Shown: positions 1-11,299, counted from the first letter of the stretch. The stretch is DNA of 64,000 nt from Trissonchulus latispiculum (GCA_030248195.1 JASAND010007603.1:1-64000), one strand, 5' to 3'. Notes: generated by a model from the sequence alone, not told the origin. Numbers and translations are program-made.

Positions 1-180
1 CCCCCACCAAAATGACAAATTTTGGCGACCCCCCCCCCCCAGATTTTCAGATTTTCGGTACCCCCCCCCTAGATTTTTGGCCAAAAAGTGGTCAAAAATG
101 GCATAAAATCGAAAATTTAGGGGGGGTCCCCCACCCTCCGTCGGAACCCCCCCCCAGATTTTTTGCCCAGCCACACCTAT
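1..180. repeat. C-homopolymer low-complexity repeat
   Basis: Runs of seven to ten C separated by short AT-rich spacers such as agattttc. Similar C/G-run blocks recur at about 840-1020, 1320-1400, 31.7-32.2, 38.3-38.9, 43.9-44.3 and 45.36-45.39 kb. No coding signal. Homopolymers this long are places where read or assembly length errors are likely. Confidence 0.7.
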
Positions 181-486
181 GGTTTGACCGCCGGAATGAC
201 ATACCAGAAATGACTTGGAAGATGTTGACGTGGTGCTGAAAAATTGCCCACTGTCCTGCAGCCTCGCCTCCGTGAGTACAGCAAGGTCGTAGCCGTATTC
301 CGTAAGTTCGTCACATAACGGTTCCAACTTTCCAGTTTGGCTAAGAGTTCGAACATTCCAAATTGCTAGTTTTCGTAAACAAGAGGTAGTTATGGCATGT
401 TGGCTTGCCGGAGCAGGATTGCGATTACTCCTACGACCACCCACATCCACTACCGGCTCCTGTCGCAGGGTACCATAAGGGGCCAT
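170..486 (-). pseudogene. LINE retrotransposon ORF2 fragment: start of the APE-type endonuclease domain
   Basis: Translating the minus strand from an ATG at 484-486 gives an uninterrupted frame containing LAIWNVRTLSQTGKLEPL and YGYDLAVLTEARLQDSG, followed by CHSGGQTIGVA. This is the pattern of the N-terminal apurinic/apyrimidinic endonuclease of non-LTR retrotransposons: an NVRTL start and an L(S/T)E(T/A)R motif holding the metal-binding glutamate. About 100 codons survive. The frame then runs into a C-homopolymer block near 170, so the rest of the endonuclease and the whole reverse transcriptase are absent. It is a dead fragment. The clade cannot be assigned from this little sequence. Confidence 0.65.
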
Positions 487-1410
487 CCTAGCATTGGGGT
501 TGGTATTGAATAGCGCGTTCATCATGGTTATTGGGAATGGATTCTTCAGCCACGTCAAGCGGTTCTACACGTCCTGGCCGGGGACGCAACCTATCCTGGT
601 CACCGCCTCCGATAAGCAGCGGGCTACTTACCATCATTGGTTTTCAGCCTCTTGCGAGGGCTCCCTGATCAGTGCCACCCCAGGGACGGTTCCCTAAGCT
701 GGATAGTAGAGCTCGGGACAGCTCGTTAGCTGTTTATAGCTGATTTACATCCAGTTTTGCGAATTTTTTCAAAAATTTTCAGAAATTGCAAAAAATTTTT
801 TCAAAAATTTTGCATTTTTTACTTGGTTTGGACCCAGTTTTAGGGGGGGAGGGGGGTTTGAGCTCGGCTTGGGGGGGGGGAGTAGTTGAGGCCGGGGAGG
901 GGGGAGGGGGGTCTGGCCATAGGTGTAACGGGGATTTGGGTTGGGGGGCCCCCACCCCCGGAATTTTGGGGGGCCTTTTTAGACCCCCCCAAACCCCCCC
1001 CCACGACCCCCCAAACCTCCCCCAAAAAATTTTTTCTATTTTTATGTCAAAAATCGCATTTTCAGCCATTGCTAATGCCGAAAAACATGAAATCATTAAG
1101 TAATTTTAACATTAGACAGTGTTTTTAAACTCGAAAACTTTATTGCCAACATGTTTCTGAGTCCAGAATAAGGTCAATATTGAGTCTAGAAGACCATACG
1201 ACCGTTATAAACGTGTATTTCTCGCGATGATAAACAAGTGAAGCCAAAAATTTGGACTTTTTTGAAAAATTTTGCAAAATTTGCCCTAAAAATGCCCAAT
1301 TTTCGCGCCTTCGGCGCGACTACCCCCCCCCCCCCCCCCGTGGGGGGGGGGGCCGGGGGCCCCCAAAAATTTCGGGGGGGGGGGTTTTAAAAATGGCTGG
1401 GGGGGGTTAT
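487..1410. other. Non-coding stretch with G/C homopolymers
   Basis: Contains G-run and C-run blocks (840-1020, 1320-1400) that are partly inverted relative to each other, plus AT-rich spacer. Open frames here are made of Gly/Pro homopolymer translation and look spurious. No gene seen. Confidence 0.5.
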
Positions 1411-1711
1411 TTCTTACACGGTTTAAGGTGCTGGTATCGCTTTGTGTAAATTCGACCCTACAAGCTTCAATTCTTCATGAAAGTAGATGAAAGCGCTTGC
1501 ACTGTATTTATTTCATTAGTGTTTGCTTTGCTTCAGAATTTAGATAAAATAAATTGTTTAAAATAAACATATATAGATAAATGATAACTTTCTCTCTCGC
1601 AGTTTACACGAAAAAAACGCTATAGACAGAGTATTGTAGTGGCTAGGGTGTCCGCTTGGCTCTGTTCCGGACACAGATCGAATCCTTCTTCCGGTATAAT
1701 TTTAGTTTCAC
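1411..1711 (+). repeat. 301-bp direct repeat, copy 1, containing a tRNA-like pol III promoter
   Basis: Nearly identical (about five substitutions) to 2511-2811, in the same orientation 1100 bp away. The last ~80 bp look tRNA-derived: an A-box-like stretch tagtggctagggtgtccg near 1638 and a B-box-like agatcgaatcc near 1675. Either this is a tRNA-derived SINE with some flanking sequence duplicated along with it, or the 301-bp units are short LTRs of a small non-autonomous element spanning 1411-2811. No clear TG..CA ends or target duplication were found. Confidence 0.6.
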
Positions 1712-2510
1712 GAACCATTTTATGCACGATTCCGAGCACCAGATCGGAAAAACCGTTTTTCCGGTTTTTTTTTCGAACCGGATACGACCATAGACCACGC
1801 AATTTTGGTCAAAATCGGACAAAATATTATGTACAGAATTATGTACAGAATACAGGAATCCAAAAATTCAATCAGCGAAACAGTACGACCTACCCATCTT
1901 GCTGTACAGTTTTTGTGACCTAGACATCCAGTTACCGGACATGGACCTGACGTGACCGTATTTTCGGAAAAGTCTTGGGGCAAGGGCCAATATACTAAAG
2001 TGTGATAAATTATCATTCTCTTTCCGCATCTGAAGCGTTTTAACCGATTTGGTATCCGGTAACTGGATATAGACAGGATGTGATGGTTTTACCGGATACT
2101 CCTCCTCCTGATGTTTCTAAAAATATATTTTTTTATATAGACTAAATTTAAGGGTTTAATCAGCACGTTTCGTAGATTTTTGGTTCGTGCTCCCAGTTGG
2201 GTTCCAAGAGTTTTAGGTCAGACTTTAGTTGCAACATATTCATGCTCACGAACGCATAAGACGCTTACATATGCGCGTCAACGCTCGTCACGTGCGTCTG
2301 CTTGCGATAAGAACAATAAATACACCTTAAAACCTAATTGATTGCAGTTTTGATTAAGCCGTTCTTATTTTGAGTTGTGAGTGCGAACGGTCAAGTAAAT
2401 CAGCCATACACAAAATCATCTGCAACTTTTGATAGAAACCACGTACAGAAAAGATATGCACTTTATTTTAAAGCATATCCTGTGCTCAGTCACATACTGG
2501 AGTCAAATCC
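1712..2510. other. Spacer between the 301-bp direct repeats
   Basis: About 800 bp with no convincing ORF. The part 2230-2335 resembles, inverted, one half of the CpG-rich MITE at 48067-48259 (shared cgaacgcat, gacgcttac and tctgcttgcg segments and a terminal cacctt). Confidence 0.45.
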
Positions 2511-2811
2511 TTCTTACACGGTTTAAGGTGCTGGTATCGCTTTGTGTAAATTCGACCCTACAAGCTTCAATTCTTCATGAAAGTAGATGAAAGCGCTTGC
2601 ACTGTATTTATTTCATTAGTGTTTGCTTTGCTTCAGAATTTAGATAAAATAAATTGTTTAAAATAAACATATATAGATAAATGATAACTTTCTCTCTCGC
2701 AGTTTACACGACAAAAAGGCTATAGACAGAGTAGTGTAGTGGCTAGGGTGTCCGCTTGGCACTGTTCCGGACACAGGTCGAATCCTTCTTCCGGTATAAT
2801 TTTAGTTTCAC
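2511..2811 (+). repeat. 301-bp direct repeat, copy 2, containing a tRNA-like pol III promoter
   Basis: Same length and order as copy 1. The tRNA-like part has the better match to pol III boxes: tagtgtagtggctaggg from about 2733 and GGTCGAATCC at 2776-2785. The two copies differ mainly in and near this tRNA-like part. Confidence 0.6.
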
Positions 2812-3007
2812 AATTGGCAGTGGCAAATGGCAATAAAATATTCTCATTCTTTTGTCTCAGAAACGGTAAATGTCGGGGAGTTGAAACTAGTCAAAAGCTA
2901 ACGTCAGCGTACACTAGAACAGTATGATGAAAACAAACAAAACGTTGAACACATAAATTCCAAACTCTACGTCGGTATTATTCCCCTTTTAAGGGGTGAC
3001 TTGTTAA

Positions 3008-3475
3008 CATTCTGGGACCAGTCCCGGATTTTTAGGTGTAAAGATAAGAGAGTTTTGGTTTTTGCCCTTATTCTTTCAGTATGTAGTCGCTATACCGGAT
3101 TGATTGTGATGGCTGGAAAGAGGTCACCAAAATGAACATTTTTGCTTTTACAACGTTTGAGCTAAGCTGGTTAAGGCTGTATAAGCCAAAAACGATTTTT
3201 GGGGTCAAAAAATGGCCATTTTTGAAAAAATCAGTTTTTTCAAAATTACTGCCAAATCTTACAAACAGTTTCGGCTTCTTTATACTCAATCGATACACCG
3301 TCCAATTGCGCATTTTATCAATACCTATTCGCTGGAGTTCGTTGCTTTAAGCTAGAGAATTCGCCGAAAAACCATTTTGGCAAAACTGCGATTATTTCTT
3401 CTAAACATCGATTTCTCAAAATCTACGCAATGGATTCGCGTGGTTTTTGGCTGAATGAAAATTTGCCCTATTGCA
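3008..3475. repeat. Dispersed repeat R1, left half (interrupted by the gypsy element)
   Basis: Begins near aacattctgggaccag and aligns by eye, with many substitutions, to 40927-41400. Shared landmarks in order include gctggaaag, aatgaacat, tttatactc and aaaccattttg. The continuation of the same repeat resumes at 22862, so the retroelement inserted into a pre-existing copy. Confidence 0.65.
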
Positions 3476-3479
3476 GAGG
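3476..3479. other. Target site duplication GAGG, left flank of the gypsy element
   Basis: GAGG directly precedes TGTAGGG at 3480 and directly follows CCCTACA (ending 22857) at 22858-22861. A 4-bp duplication with TG..CA ends is usual for Ty3/gypsy integration. Confidence 0.65.
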
Positions 3480-5541
3480 TGTAGGGAATGAAACCCCGGT
3501 GCTAGATTCACGATGACAGACCGTTTATTTGCAGGTTGTTGTCAATGGTGTGTGATGTCCAGGCCTCAATAAAATAGTTTTGTGGTTATTTGTTGACTAA
3601 GGGCTGAATAATCGCTCGCTCAGAATATACGAAAAATCCCTATGCTAAAAGATTATTTATTCACATATCAAAATAAACCACGAATCATTTCCAAAACCAG
3701 AGTTCAGCTCGAATCATAAAAAGTACAAACGAAAACAACACCCACAAAATGGCAGAGACGACCTACTCTACACACCAACTATCCACGACGCTGCTGACAA
3801 TACCCCAACTGAACTTGATCCTCCATCTTGAACTGGTTCATCGTTATGAGTCACGTTTGAGCCATGAAATTAGCTAACGATAATTTTACATTGATTATTC
3901 ATGAAACATTTCAATTTGGATTGAAACTTATCTACTGTATACTTAGGCTTAGCACCCCTATATTTCCTATATTCTACAAAAAACCCCCTCTTGCCGCCGC
4001 CCGCGCCGTTGACACACTGCCACGTATCCGGGCAGACTTTTCGTGCCACCAGGCACACCAACCATCTAGTGGCCTCTTTAAAAAAAAAAAATCGGCGCCC
4101 CCCACACACCCCCCGGGGGAAAACAACCCCCCACCAAAAAAAAAAACAAACAAAAACAAAAAAACACCCCACCGCAGGGAGGAAAAAAAAGGGGGGGAAA
4201 AAGAAAACAAAAAACAATAAAAAAAAAAATCAAGACTCCAAACAATCCTATTAACGAAGAAACACATACAGACGAATTTATTATGCATCAAAACAAAAGA
4301 CAAACACAAAAGTTAAGTACTGTATCAAAACAAGGCACTATATATGGGCCACAACTCACAAGTGAAAAAATTAAAGTTAGTCTTTTAAAAGCTGCAAAAT
4401 TAATGCCACAAAGATAAACATAAACATCAAAACAAACAAAACACCACAGAACTGGAATGCCAGTGTTCGTTGGAATGTAAGGGAGGGGACATCCGTCGGC
4501 TCAGAATCACAATATCAGCCAGTCCAATCAGGCCAAGCACAGCGGCTCAAGCAACCGCAAACCACCAGGTAGGCATCAGCCTAACAGTCAAAACACCAAG
4601 ATGCCATGGCAAGGCCAAAGCCAGGTACAGGCAGAACCAAGCTCCAGGGCACGCCAAACGGAGGCCCGAGCAGAGAAACCAGGACCAAAAGTCCAGCCAA
4701 ACCAAGAATCAGGCCAACATCCGGGCCACACAGAACCTAAGCCGGCAAAAGCAGGCTATCCAGAAGCACCAGAAATCAGCAAAGCCCAACCACGTTGCCA
4801 GACCGGAACAGCCGATAAGTGCCAAACAAGGCACTTCCTCCAAGCCGACCACGGGGCACACTCCAACGGCACAACCCACGGGGACGGCGGGGAAGGTCCA
4901 AAGACACGCAAACAGGCTAGAACACACAAAAAAACATATAAGTAGTATATGGCAAAATAACATAAGGCAAGAACTATGAAAACAAAAATTAAACTGACAA
5001 AAGCACCGATTTTAAGTCCCGACTATATCCGTCAAAAATAAAATGTAAAACCCGCAATTAGAAGACAACCAAAAACGTGGAAGTAGCATACATTAAAAAT
5101 TCCACGAAGACCACAACTCAGAGGAGCCCCAGAAAACAGGGTTATCCAGGCGCCCAGCCGGTTTCCAGGCCGGGAGCCGGACCGCCCGGCCACGGGTACT
5201 CCATGTCTAAAATGCTACGAAAACTCATATGAAAAGAATACGAAAAATTAGTATCATAGAAATATAGGAACAGCAGAAACCTAGTATCACACCCTGGAGG
5301 ACTATACCCTCGGAACAGCCTGATTTCAACAAGTTCCGGACCAACGGTCCGCCAGAAAGAAGCCTTAATTAAGGCCAAATTTAATCTAAAAAGAATCAAT
5401 ATTTATACAAGAAAACAAACATTTTGCAAGCAAAACTAACTAAGTAGATTTTAGCCCGTGAAAAGAAAAGAATACTTTAATCTAAGATGGAAAACAAGGA
5501 ATTTGAGATACCCAGAAAAATCAACATAAATACAAGGAAAT
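3480..5541 (-). repeat. 3' LTR of the gypsy element (inner end lacks the 90-bp terminal segment)
   Basis: Direct repeat of 20597-22767. Homology starts at TGTAGGG (3480) and stops abruptly at 5541, whereas the 5' LTR continues for a further ~90 bp. On the minus strand an AATAAA lies at 3524-3529 near the 3' end of the element, in a suitable place for a polyadenylation signal. An AT-rich, C-run-rich segment at 4080-4250 is specific to this copy, and ~130 bp present in the other LTR are missing near 4010. A plus-strand open frame at 4470-4979 is not preserved in frame in the other LTR and is probably chance. Confidence 0.75.
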
Positions 5542-5667
5542 AGAACCGAAACCAGGGCAAGGGTATACTCCTCCGCGACTAAGCAAACTTTAGAAAAAAT
5601 TTTTCAGTCAAATTTTAGGAAAAGACTTTCAAAACAACCAACAACAACGAAACCCCAACGCCAGACC

Positions 5668-8600
5668 TTACTGCGGATAAGCCTCCGCGGCCGCATTCCG
5701 GTCTTGCTCCTCTCTATATTCCCACAATGACAGAACCTGAGCACCCAGATCAGGGAAAAGCTCAGCCCGCAGGAGCATCAAAACTTTGCCTATCCAAATT
5801 TTGGTAATCTGTTGTGCCCAACTTAGCCAACATGGGGTAATCGTGGGGACCCATCTTTTCCGCCACAGGAGCGGACTTGCCGATACCCCAATATCGGTTA
5901 GGTGTGGCTTCGACCAAAATACGCACCCCTGAAGCGCGGAGCCACTCGACGAAAGGCTTACACACCTGAGCTTTCGCCCGGAGAATTTCCAGCATGAGCA
6001 TAGCTCGCATGTGGTTATCCGGAGCTTCCCAGATATTACGGTATTGCACCACGCGGGCAAACCACCCCTTCCCGTAATGTTTCGCCGCTTCCATGGCCTG
6101 AAAGGGACACTCCAGACTGGCCAAGTAACGGCCCGGCTCCAGTAGGCCAAAATAGATGAAAATCTTTCCAAACTGGTAAGCCAGTTCAGAAGCCTGAAAC
6201 AACAAACCCCAGATTTCCAGGTATTCCGGCTGAGGCTTCCCGTCATCGTCGAGCACCTCGATCCAATACATATTAGACGCCGGAGAACTCGTGCCCTGAA
6301 AGGCCTTGACTGCACCGTACCGCATGACCGCATCCGAGGCCATGGCCGGGTGACGGATACAATCCTGAATAACCGACTGTACTAGGTGCACGAAACGAGC
6401 CGACGTGTCCTTCCAATACTTCAACGACTCCTTATACGGTTGGAACACCATCAGGGAAGGATGCACCCGTAGGAAAGGGAATAACTGCGCAATGGCCGCT
6501 ACTGAGGCCAAAGACTGCACAGGCCCCGCCCCTACGAGAGTAACCGGTGGAAAAACCACTTCCCCGTCCCGTGCCAGAGCCGGAAAGGAAATCGTACACT
6601 GCCAAGCATCGGCTCTCTCAGGTGGAAAAATCAGGTCAGCGTGCTCTGGAGGTGCCGGCATAGGCTCATGACTAACTTGAGCACCACCAGGAAATAGCGT
6701 GCGGATCTGATGAAAATAGCGATCCAGAATGGATTCTGGGACCGCAAACGGCGCAGACTGACCCGTGAGCCATTCCATCCAATAATTGTATGTAATTCGC
6801 CAATAAGGATTTACCCCCGGCGGACCCGATTGAGACCGCACGTCCGGAAGATGAGTCACTCGCCAGTGGCGATCCGACCAAGGCCGAAACGGAACTACCG
6901 TCGGTGAAGCATCCACCAAGCGCTGGATCGTTGACGCCGCATACGAGGGTAAGGTCTGCGTGCCCACAAACGGGGGCGACGGAGCCAACCTATCCTCAGG
7001 TAACCCAAATCGGTCCTCCCCCGGGAAGATCTGATAGAGGTCCATACCATCTTGGAGGTGTCGACGCCCCCAGGCCCATGATCAGGTGGGCCGACCTTAA
7101 ACGGACCCATAAAAGGGTCAGAAGGGAAGGTCGCCGAGGAATCTACCGGCAACGGAGTCAAATTTCCCCGTACCGCAGAACCTGGACCCACTACAAACAA
7201 GTTGCTCACCACCTGATTAAATTGAGGCGACAGTATATGGCCGAGGGGCCAAACGATAGAGTCGTTGAGAATAACTGATGGCGGAGGCGGCAAAACATAG
7301 GGGGGAACCTCCATCGTTTGGGGGATCACCCTGTACAGCCTCTACCCGAGAGGACGTCCGCGGCTGAGGAACAGGCCGGGGAGCCCCCAAAGGCGCTGCG
7401 TCACACGGGGCTGCCCCCACCGAAACCGAACGGGACGGGCGCGGCGCTACCGAGCCGTCTTCTCCGGGGGTCGAGAGAACCCGACCCCAGGAGAGATCCA
7501 TCCCCTCCGGAAATGGGGAAGGAAACTCCCGCGGAAACAGCACCTTCATGAGGTCCACCACCTGCATATCGCCCTCCGCCATTACCTGAAATGCCACCTC
7601 AAAAGCAGTCCACGGAGGACCCCGCCCAAGCCTTTGCGTCAAAAGATCTACTGGAAACCCATACTGGGTCAGCAAATCAAACTGATGTGGCGATTCCACT
7701 TGGGGAATGCGCTGCCAGAAGGCATCTGAAAAATAGAGACGGGCAACGCCCGTATAATTGCCGATCCGAGGTAACGGCTCCTCCAGCCGCGGTGCCGTAC
7801 GCAACACTTCACGCCACCCCGGCCGCTGCGTTGAAATCGTCGGTTGATCCGGCAAGGACCAAATACGAGAGAGCTCGGCCACCAGCGCCGAGGTCTGGGG
7901 CAACGATTCTTGACCCGAAGATGTTTGTAGGGCTGATGTCTCAACAGTAAGCTGATCTCGTTCGCTCGCAATCCCGACAGAAGATGTCGGCTGAGGAGGG
8001 ACAGCAGGCGGCGGCTCAGGAGCCGGAGGTGCCTGCGGCTGTTGCAGCATGGCTTCCTCCGCCACACTCACCGGCTGTCCCACCACAGGATATAACATGT
8101 TAGTCCCACCCGAATTTTGGACCGTCTCGATCAAACCCCTGACAAGCACAGCGTCCATGTAATAAGCACGGTAACCTTCTGCCGAAGCATCAGGATAAAC
8201 CATAAGACCCATGGAGACGGGAGGGCGCACAAGGCACGGGGCCGGTACAACCGGGGGCATCCCCACAGGCTGCAAAACCGGCGCACTAGGAGCCGGTAAA
8301 CGAGCCCGCGGAGGGTGCACCCAGCCCGGTACCGGTCCCAGCAAACCGCCCCCGCTCCCCACTACAGATGGACGTAGGGTAGCCACCCCCCTACTGTGTG
8401 GAACGTGAACTCCGAAGAGGACCCAGTCGGCGTGACTCCCTGGGATACGGCGCAATCCGAGCCGTCTAACCCAGGGGAAGCCACAGACGGAGCCCCCACA
8501 CCAGAAAGAGCCGCCTCAGCTGACTCAGCCGAGACAACCACCACCGGAGAAGAGTGATCGACCGGAGGTAGGAATCCTGACTCCTCTTGTAGCACTTTAA

Positions 8601-8920
8601 GCGGAGTCTCAGGAAGCACATCCGGTGGCTGAATAGAATAGGAGTAGCCCGACGTGTCCATAGCCTGAGCCTCCGGGGACTGATCAAGGGCGGTTACCAG
8701 CCCCGTTCACGCCCGACGGCCCCGGGAGACAAGCGGCAGCCACATCACCAGGCCTAGACATCTCCTCCAAAGTCTCAACCACTGTTGACGTGTCGACGAT
8801 CTGATCGTAAGTAGTCCGAGACTGTTCCGTAGACAGCCCGGTAGCTGTAGTCGTCAGTATGGACTCCTGTGACCCCTGCCAACGTACTCGCTTCGGATCA
8901 GGACTTCTCTCCGATGGCAA
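5668..8920 (-). pseudogene. Accessory ORF 2 of the gypsy element: frameshifted protein with a C-terminal NADAR (YbiA/DUF1768)-like domain
   Basis: Successive minus-strand frames (8920-8684, 8661-8362, 8455-7217, 7329-6895, 7045-5762, then a last segment to 5668) overlap end to end and look like one ~1,080-codon ORF broken by about five frameshifts. The first part is Pro/Ser-rich. The 7045-5762 segment (427 codons) ends in what reads as a NADAR domain: SELAYQFGKI (about residue 285 of that segment), EAAKHYGKGW, a helix with AMLMLEILRAKAQ, and LVEATPNRYWGIG (about residue 378). The expected closing motif, IGKVLMLLR, lies in the next frame after a shift near 5825. NADAR enzymes cleave N-glycosidic bonds of ADP-ribose or riboflavin-pathway intermediates; reversal of guanosine ADP-ribosylation is established for some. 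The acidic residue usually three positions before the WG tryptophan is Asn here, so activity is uncertain. It is the last gene before the 3' LTR. Confidence 0.6.
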
Positions 8921-9070
8921 AAGGTCCGGAACTCGTTGGCGTTCGACTGCCTGGGATTCCGCCTTCCTATCGTCCCTTTCACGCCTAGCCGTTCTAAGAG
9001 CACGCCGATTAGGTTTAGGCCTCGGTTCCGGCCCAACCCACGCCGGGTCAACACGAGCCGGCCTCTCAGA

Positions 9071-10502
9071 TCAAGGTACCGTTGTCAGCCAGGTCAGGGC
9101 GGGGACCGGGTGTGTCGGCGGGCGCGAAGACCGAATAGACAACACCGGCTCCCAAACCCAGTCCTTTTTGCCTGCAGCCCCCTCCCGCAAACACAGCGGC
9201 ACGGCAGGCTCTGTCGGCAACGGAGGATCGAATGCGACAGCGTAAAAATTAGCCAAATCGGTAATCGTTTCCGGCTTACCTTTCTGAGAATAACAAGACG
9301 TCCTTCTAAGCTGGACAAACTGTTGCGGACCAAATTCAGGACCAAAATGGATGAAAGCCTGAACTGTCAGAATCACATCCCGGACGTCTTTAGCCCCATA
9401 CTCCAACTCAGTCACATTCGGAAGTGGATGCATTCCACCCCGACCCGGACTCTTCGGTTTCAGGAACTGCGCCGGATATCGAAGAATGTGTTCTTGCTGC
9501 CATCTAACTCCCGCATCAGCACGAGACGAGTTCACCGGTGGAGGTCGAGGAGTGACTTCATCTGCAGCCATCCAAGCGCACGGCCCCAGAGGTAGACCCT
9601 CCTGGAGATCCCTATCCTGAGACCGATCAGCAATGAGCCGATTCAAGTAGCCTAGTTCCACTGCCGAATTCCGGGTATCGATGTTCAAAGTCACCAGCAG
9701 GCGGCGAATGTCGTTCAGGACTGTACACCCAATCAAGGCGTAGGTCGTGTTTTAGAACAAAGGTGCCAGCCAATAAGGCCTGCAAAAAATGCCAGGACGG
9801 AACATGGAACAGCAAAACATGAACTGGAATCAGGTAAATCTGAATGCAGGAACTCGCAGCCAAAGGCACACGAGGGTTCAGGTGGTCCCGCTCCGTATAA
9901 AACCGATGCAGATCACGCGGAACGGCTAACTGGATCAAGGCAAGTGACTCATGAGCCTTAACCCCCCAGTACTCCTGGTAAAGCCCCTCCAGATCCCAAC
10001 ATAGGAATCCCGCGTCTAAAGCCCTCTGATGGATTACTGGTAGCTCATCAATGAGAGCCCCGATGGTAGCTAATACGCGGACTGCTGCCGCCAAAGAAGG
10101 CTGCATGCGGCGAAGAGCCCGAATCATATCAAGATACGACTGAAAATGGTTGGAATCTGCGGAATCCCGGAACGAAATAAACGGGACCTTTGCATTCACA
10201 CAACGCGAGGCTACAGCATCATAAGAGACCAAAGGGAACGTGCGAGGCAACTCTTCCGGAGAGAGTACGGGGAGCCGGGGCCTCCGGCGGGCGGATCCGG
10301 ACGGAGTAGACTCAGCCCGATCCTCTCCCGCAGGAGGTTGGCCCCCCGCAGCTCCCTCTGCTGACACAGACGCCCGTCGTGGACGGCTACCCCCCGCAGC
10401 TCCCTGTTGTTGCGGCGGAGAACCACTTTGTTCACCTGTCCCCGCTGACTCAGACCCCGCTTCAGACTCTAAAAATTGGACTCGTTTTTGGCTCATATTC
10501 AC
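9071..10502 (-). pseudogene. Accessory ORF 1 of the gypsy element, unknown function, one frameshift
   Basis: A 291-codon frame starts at 10502 and a second frame runs from about 9745 to 9071. The two overlap and probably form one ~470-residue protein broken by a frameshift near 9740. The first ~90 residues are low-complexity and Ser/Gly/Pro/Arg-rich, starting MNMSQKRVQFLESEAGS. The rest is a globular-looking, mostly helical sequence rich in Leu, Trp and Tyr with no Cys/His cluster, signal peptide or clear membrane anchor. I do not recognise a family; it does not look like an envelope protein. Its start resembles that of accessory ORF 2 (MPSERSPDPKRVRWQGSQES), so the two may share an N-terminal module. 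GC content is higher than in the surrounding genome, as for the rest of the element's coding region. Confidence 0.5.
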
Positions 10503-10729
10503 AACACAAGAAAATTTTGATACTAAACTACAATCCCCTTTTCTTTTTTCAAATCTAAGTTACAAAAGAAAACAGAGCAAAACGACCTGAACAAGGGTGA
10601 TCCGTTCCAAGAAAAAGACGTCGCAGCCACAACCAACCCGATTGACCGGAAGAAAAAGACACCCAACTGAAACAAAAAACACAAAAGATAAATACACAAT
10701 ATATATACATAAAATAATAGAAGAAACAA

Positions 10730-11098
10730 TTAATCGATGTGCAGTGTTTGTAATGACGGATTCAAAACAGTTCGTGCTGGAATAGTGATAGGAGGAGGAA
10801 CTGTTTCGAGCAAATTAAGAACACCCGAACCCCCCATACTGGAATAGTGAAACATCAAAGCTTCTGTGGAAGTAGGTGTCGGAGTATCAGCAACTGCCGG
10901 AAAAAATAAAGAATTTCTCTCAAAAAGGTGACGTTGCCCTAGAGCAGTATACTCAGTTCTAGGCGGTAGATATAATTTCGTAGCGGAAACTCCAAATTCT
11001 TTGGCCGCCGCTAACAAGGGCTGAAAAAGTGCTGGAGCCGACAAATTTAAATAGGCATAATTCTCAATTCGAAGAAATTTACTAAGCACAGCTGGCAT
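10730..11098 (-). CDS. Small accessory ORF c of the gypsy element (122 codons)
   Basis: Starts MPAVLSKFLRIENYAYLNL, contains APALFQPLLAAAKEFG, and ends in a Pro/Thr-rich tail. No family recognised. It sits between pol and accessory ORF 1 in the same orientation. Whether it is translated from its own spliced mRNA or is an exon of a downstream gene cannot be told. A chance ORF is possible. Confidence 0.35.
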   Translation of the reverse strand: MPAVLSKFLRIENYAYLNLSAPALFQPLLAAAKEFGVSATKLYLPPRTEYTALGQRHLFERNSLFFPAVADTPTPTSTEALMFHYSSMGGSGVLNLLETVPPPITIPARTVLNPSLQTLHID

Positions 11099-11299
11099 CG
11101 CAAGCCGAGAACTTTATAATCCAAATAAGCTAAAACAAATAATAAGAAAACCTACCACACTGCCAAAAATTGCAAAACCGTCTTGACAGGGGCACCCACT
11201 AGATACCAAGTGATACTAAAAGAAACAGTGCAAAGGGTTAAAATAGCAAAATACACATAAAATATACGAATACACAAATGTTAAAACAAAAAGTGCAGG

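Noticed and set aside
1631..1697. Functional tRNA gene in the 301-bp repeat
   Set aside because: A- and B-box-like segments are present, but the acceptor and other stems do not pair well, and the unit is duplicated with flanking DNA; a tRNA-derived repeat is more likely.
4470..4979. 169-codon plus-strand ORF in the left LTR
   Set aside because: Lies within an LTR, opposite to the element's coding strand, has a Gln/Lys/Ala-rich random-looking composition, and the other LTR does not keep the same reading frame.
5668..6333. 221-codon overlapping frame as a separate gene
   Set aside because: Most of it is the out-of-frame shadow of the NADAR-like frame; only its last ~45 codons look like the true continuation after a frameshift.
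9627..10502. Accessory ORF 1 as an envelope (errantivirus-type) gene
   Set aside because: No signal peptide, furin-like site, fusion peptide or C-terminal membrane anchor is visible.
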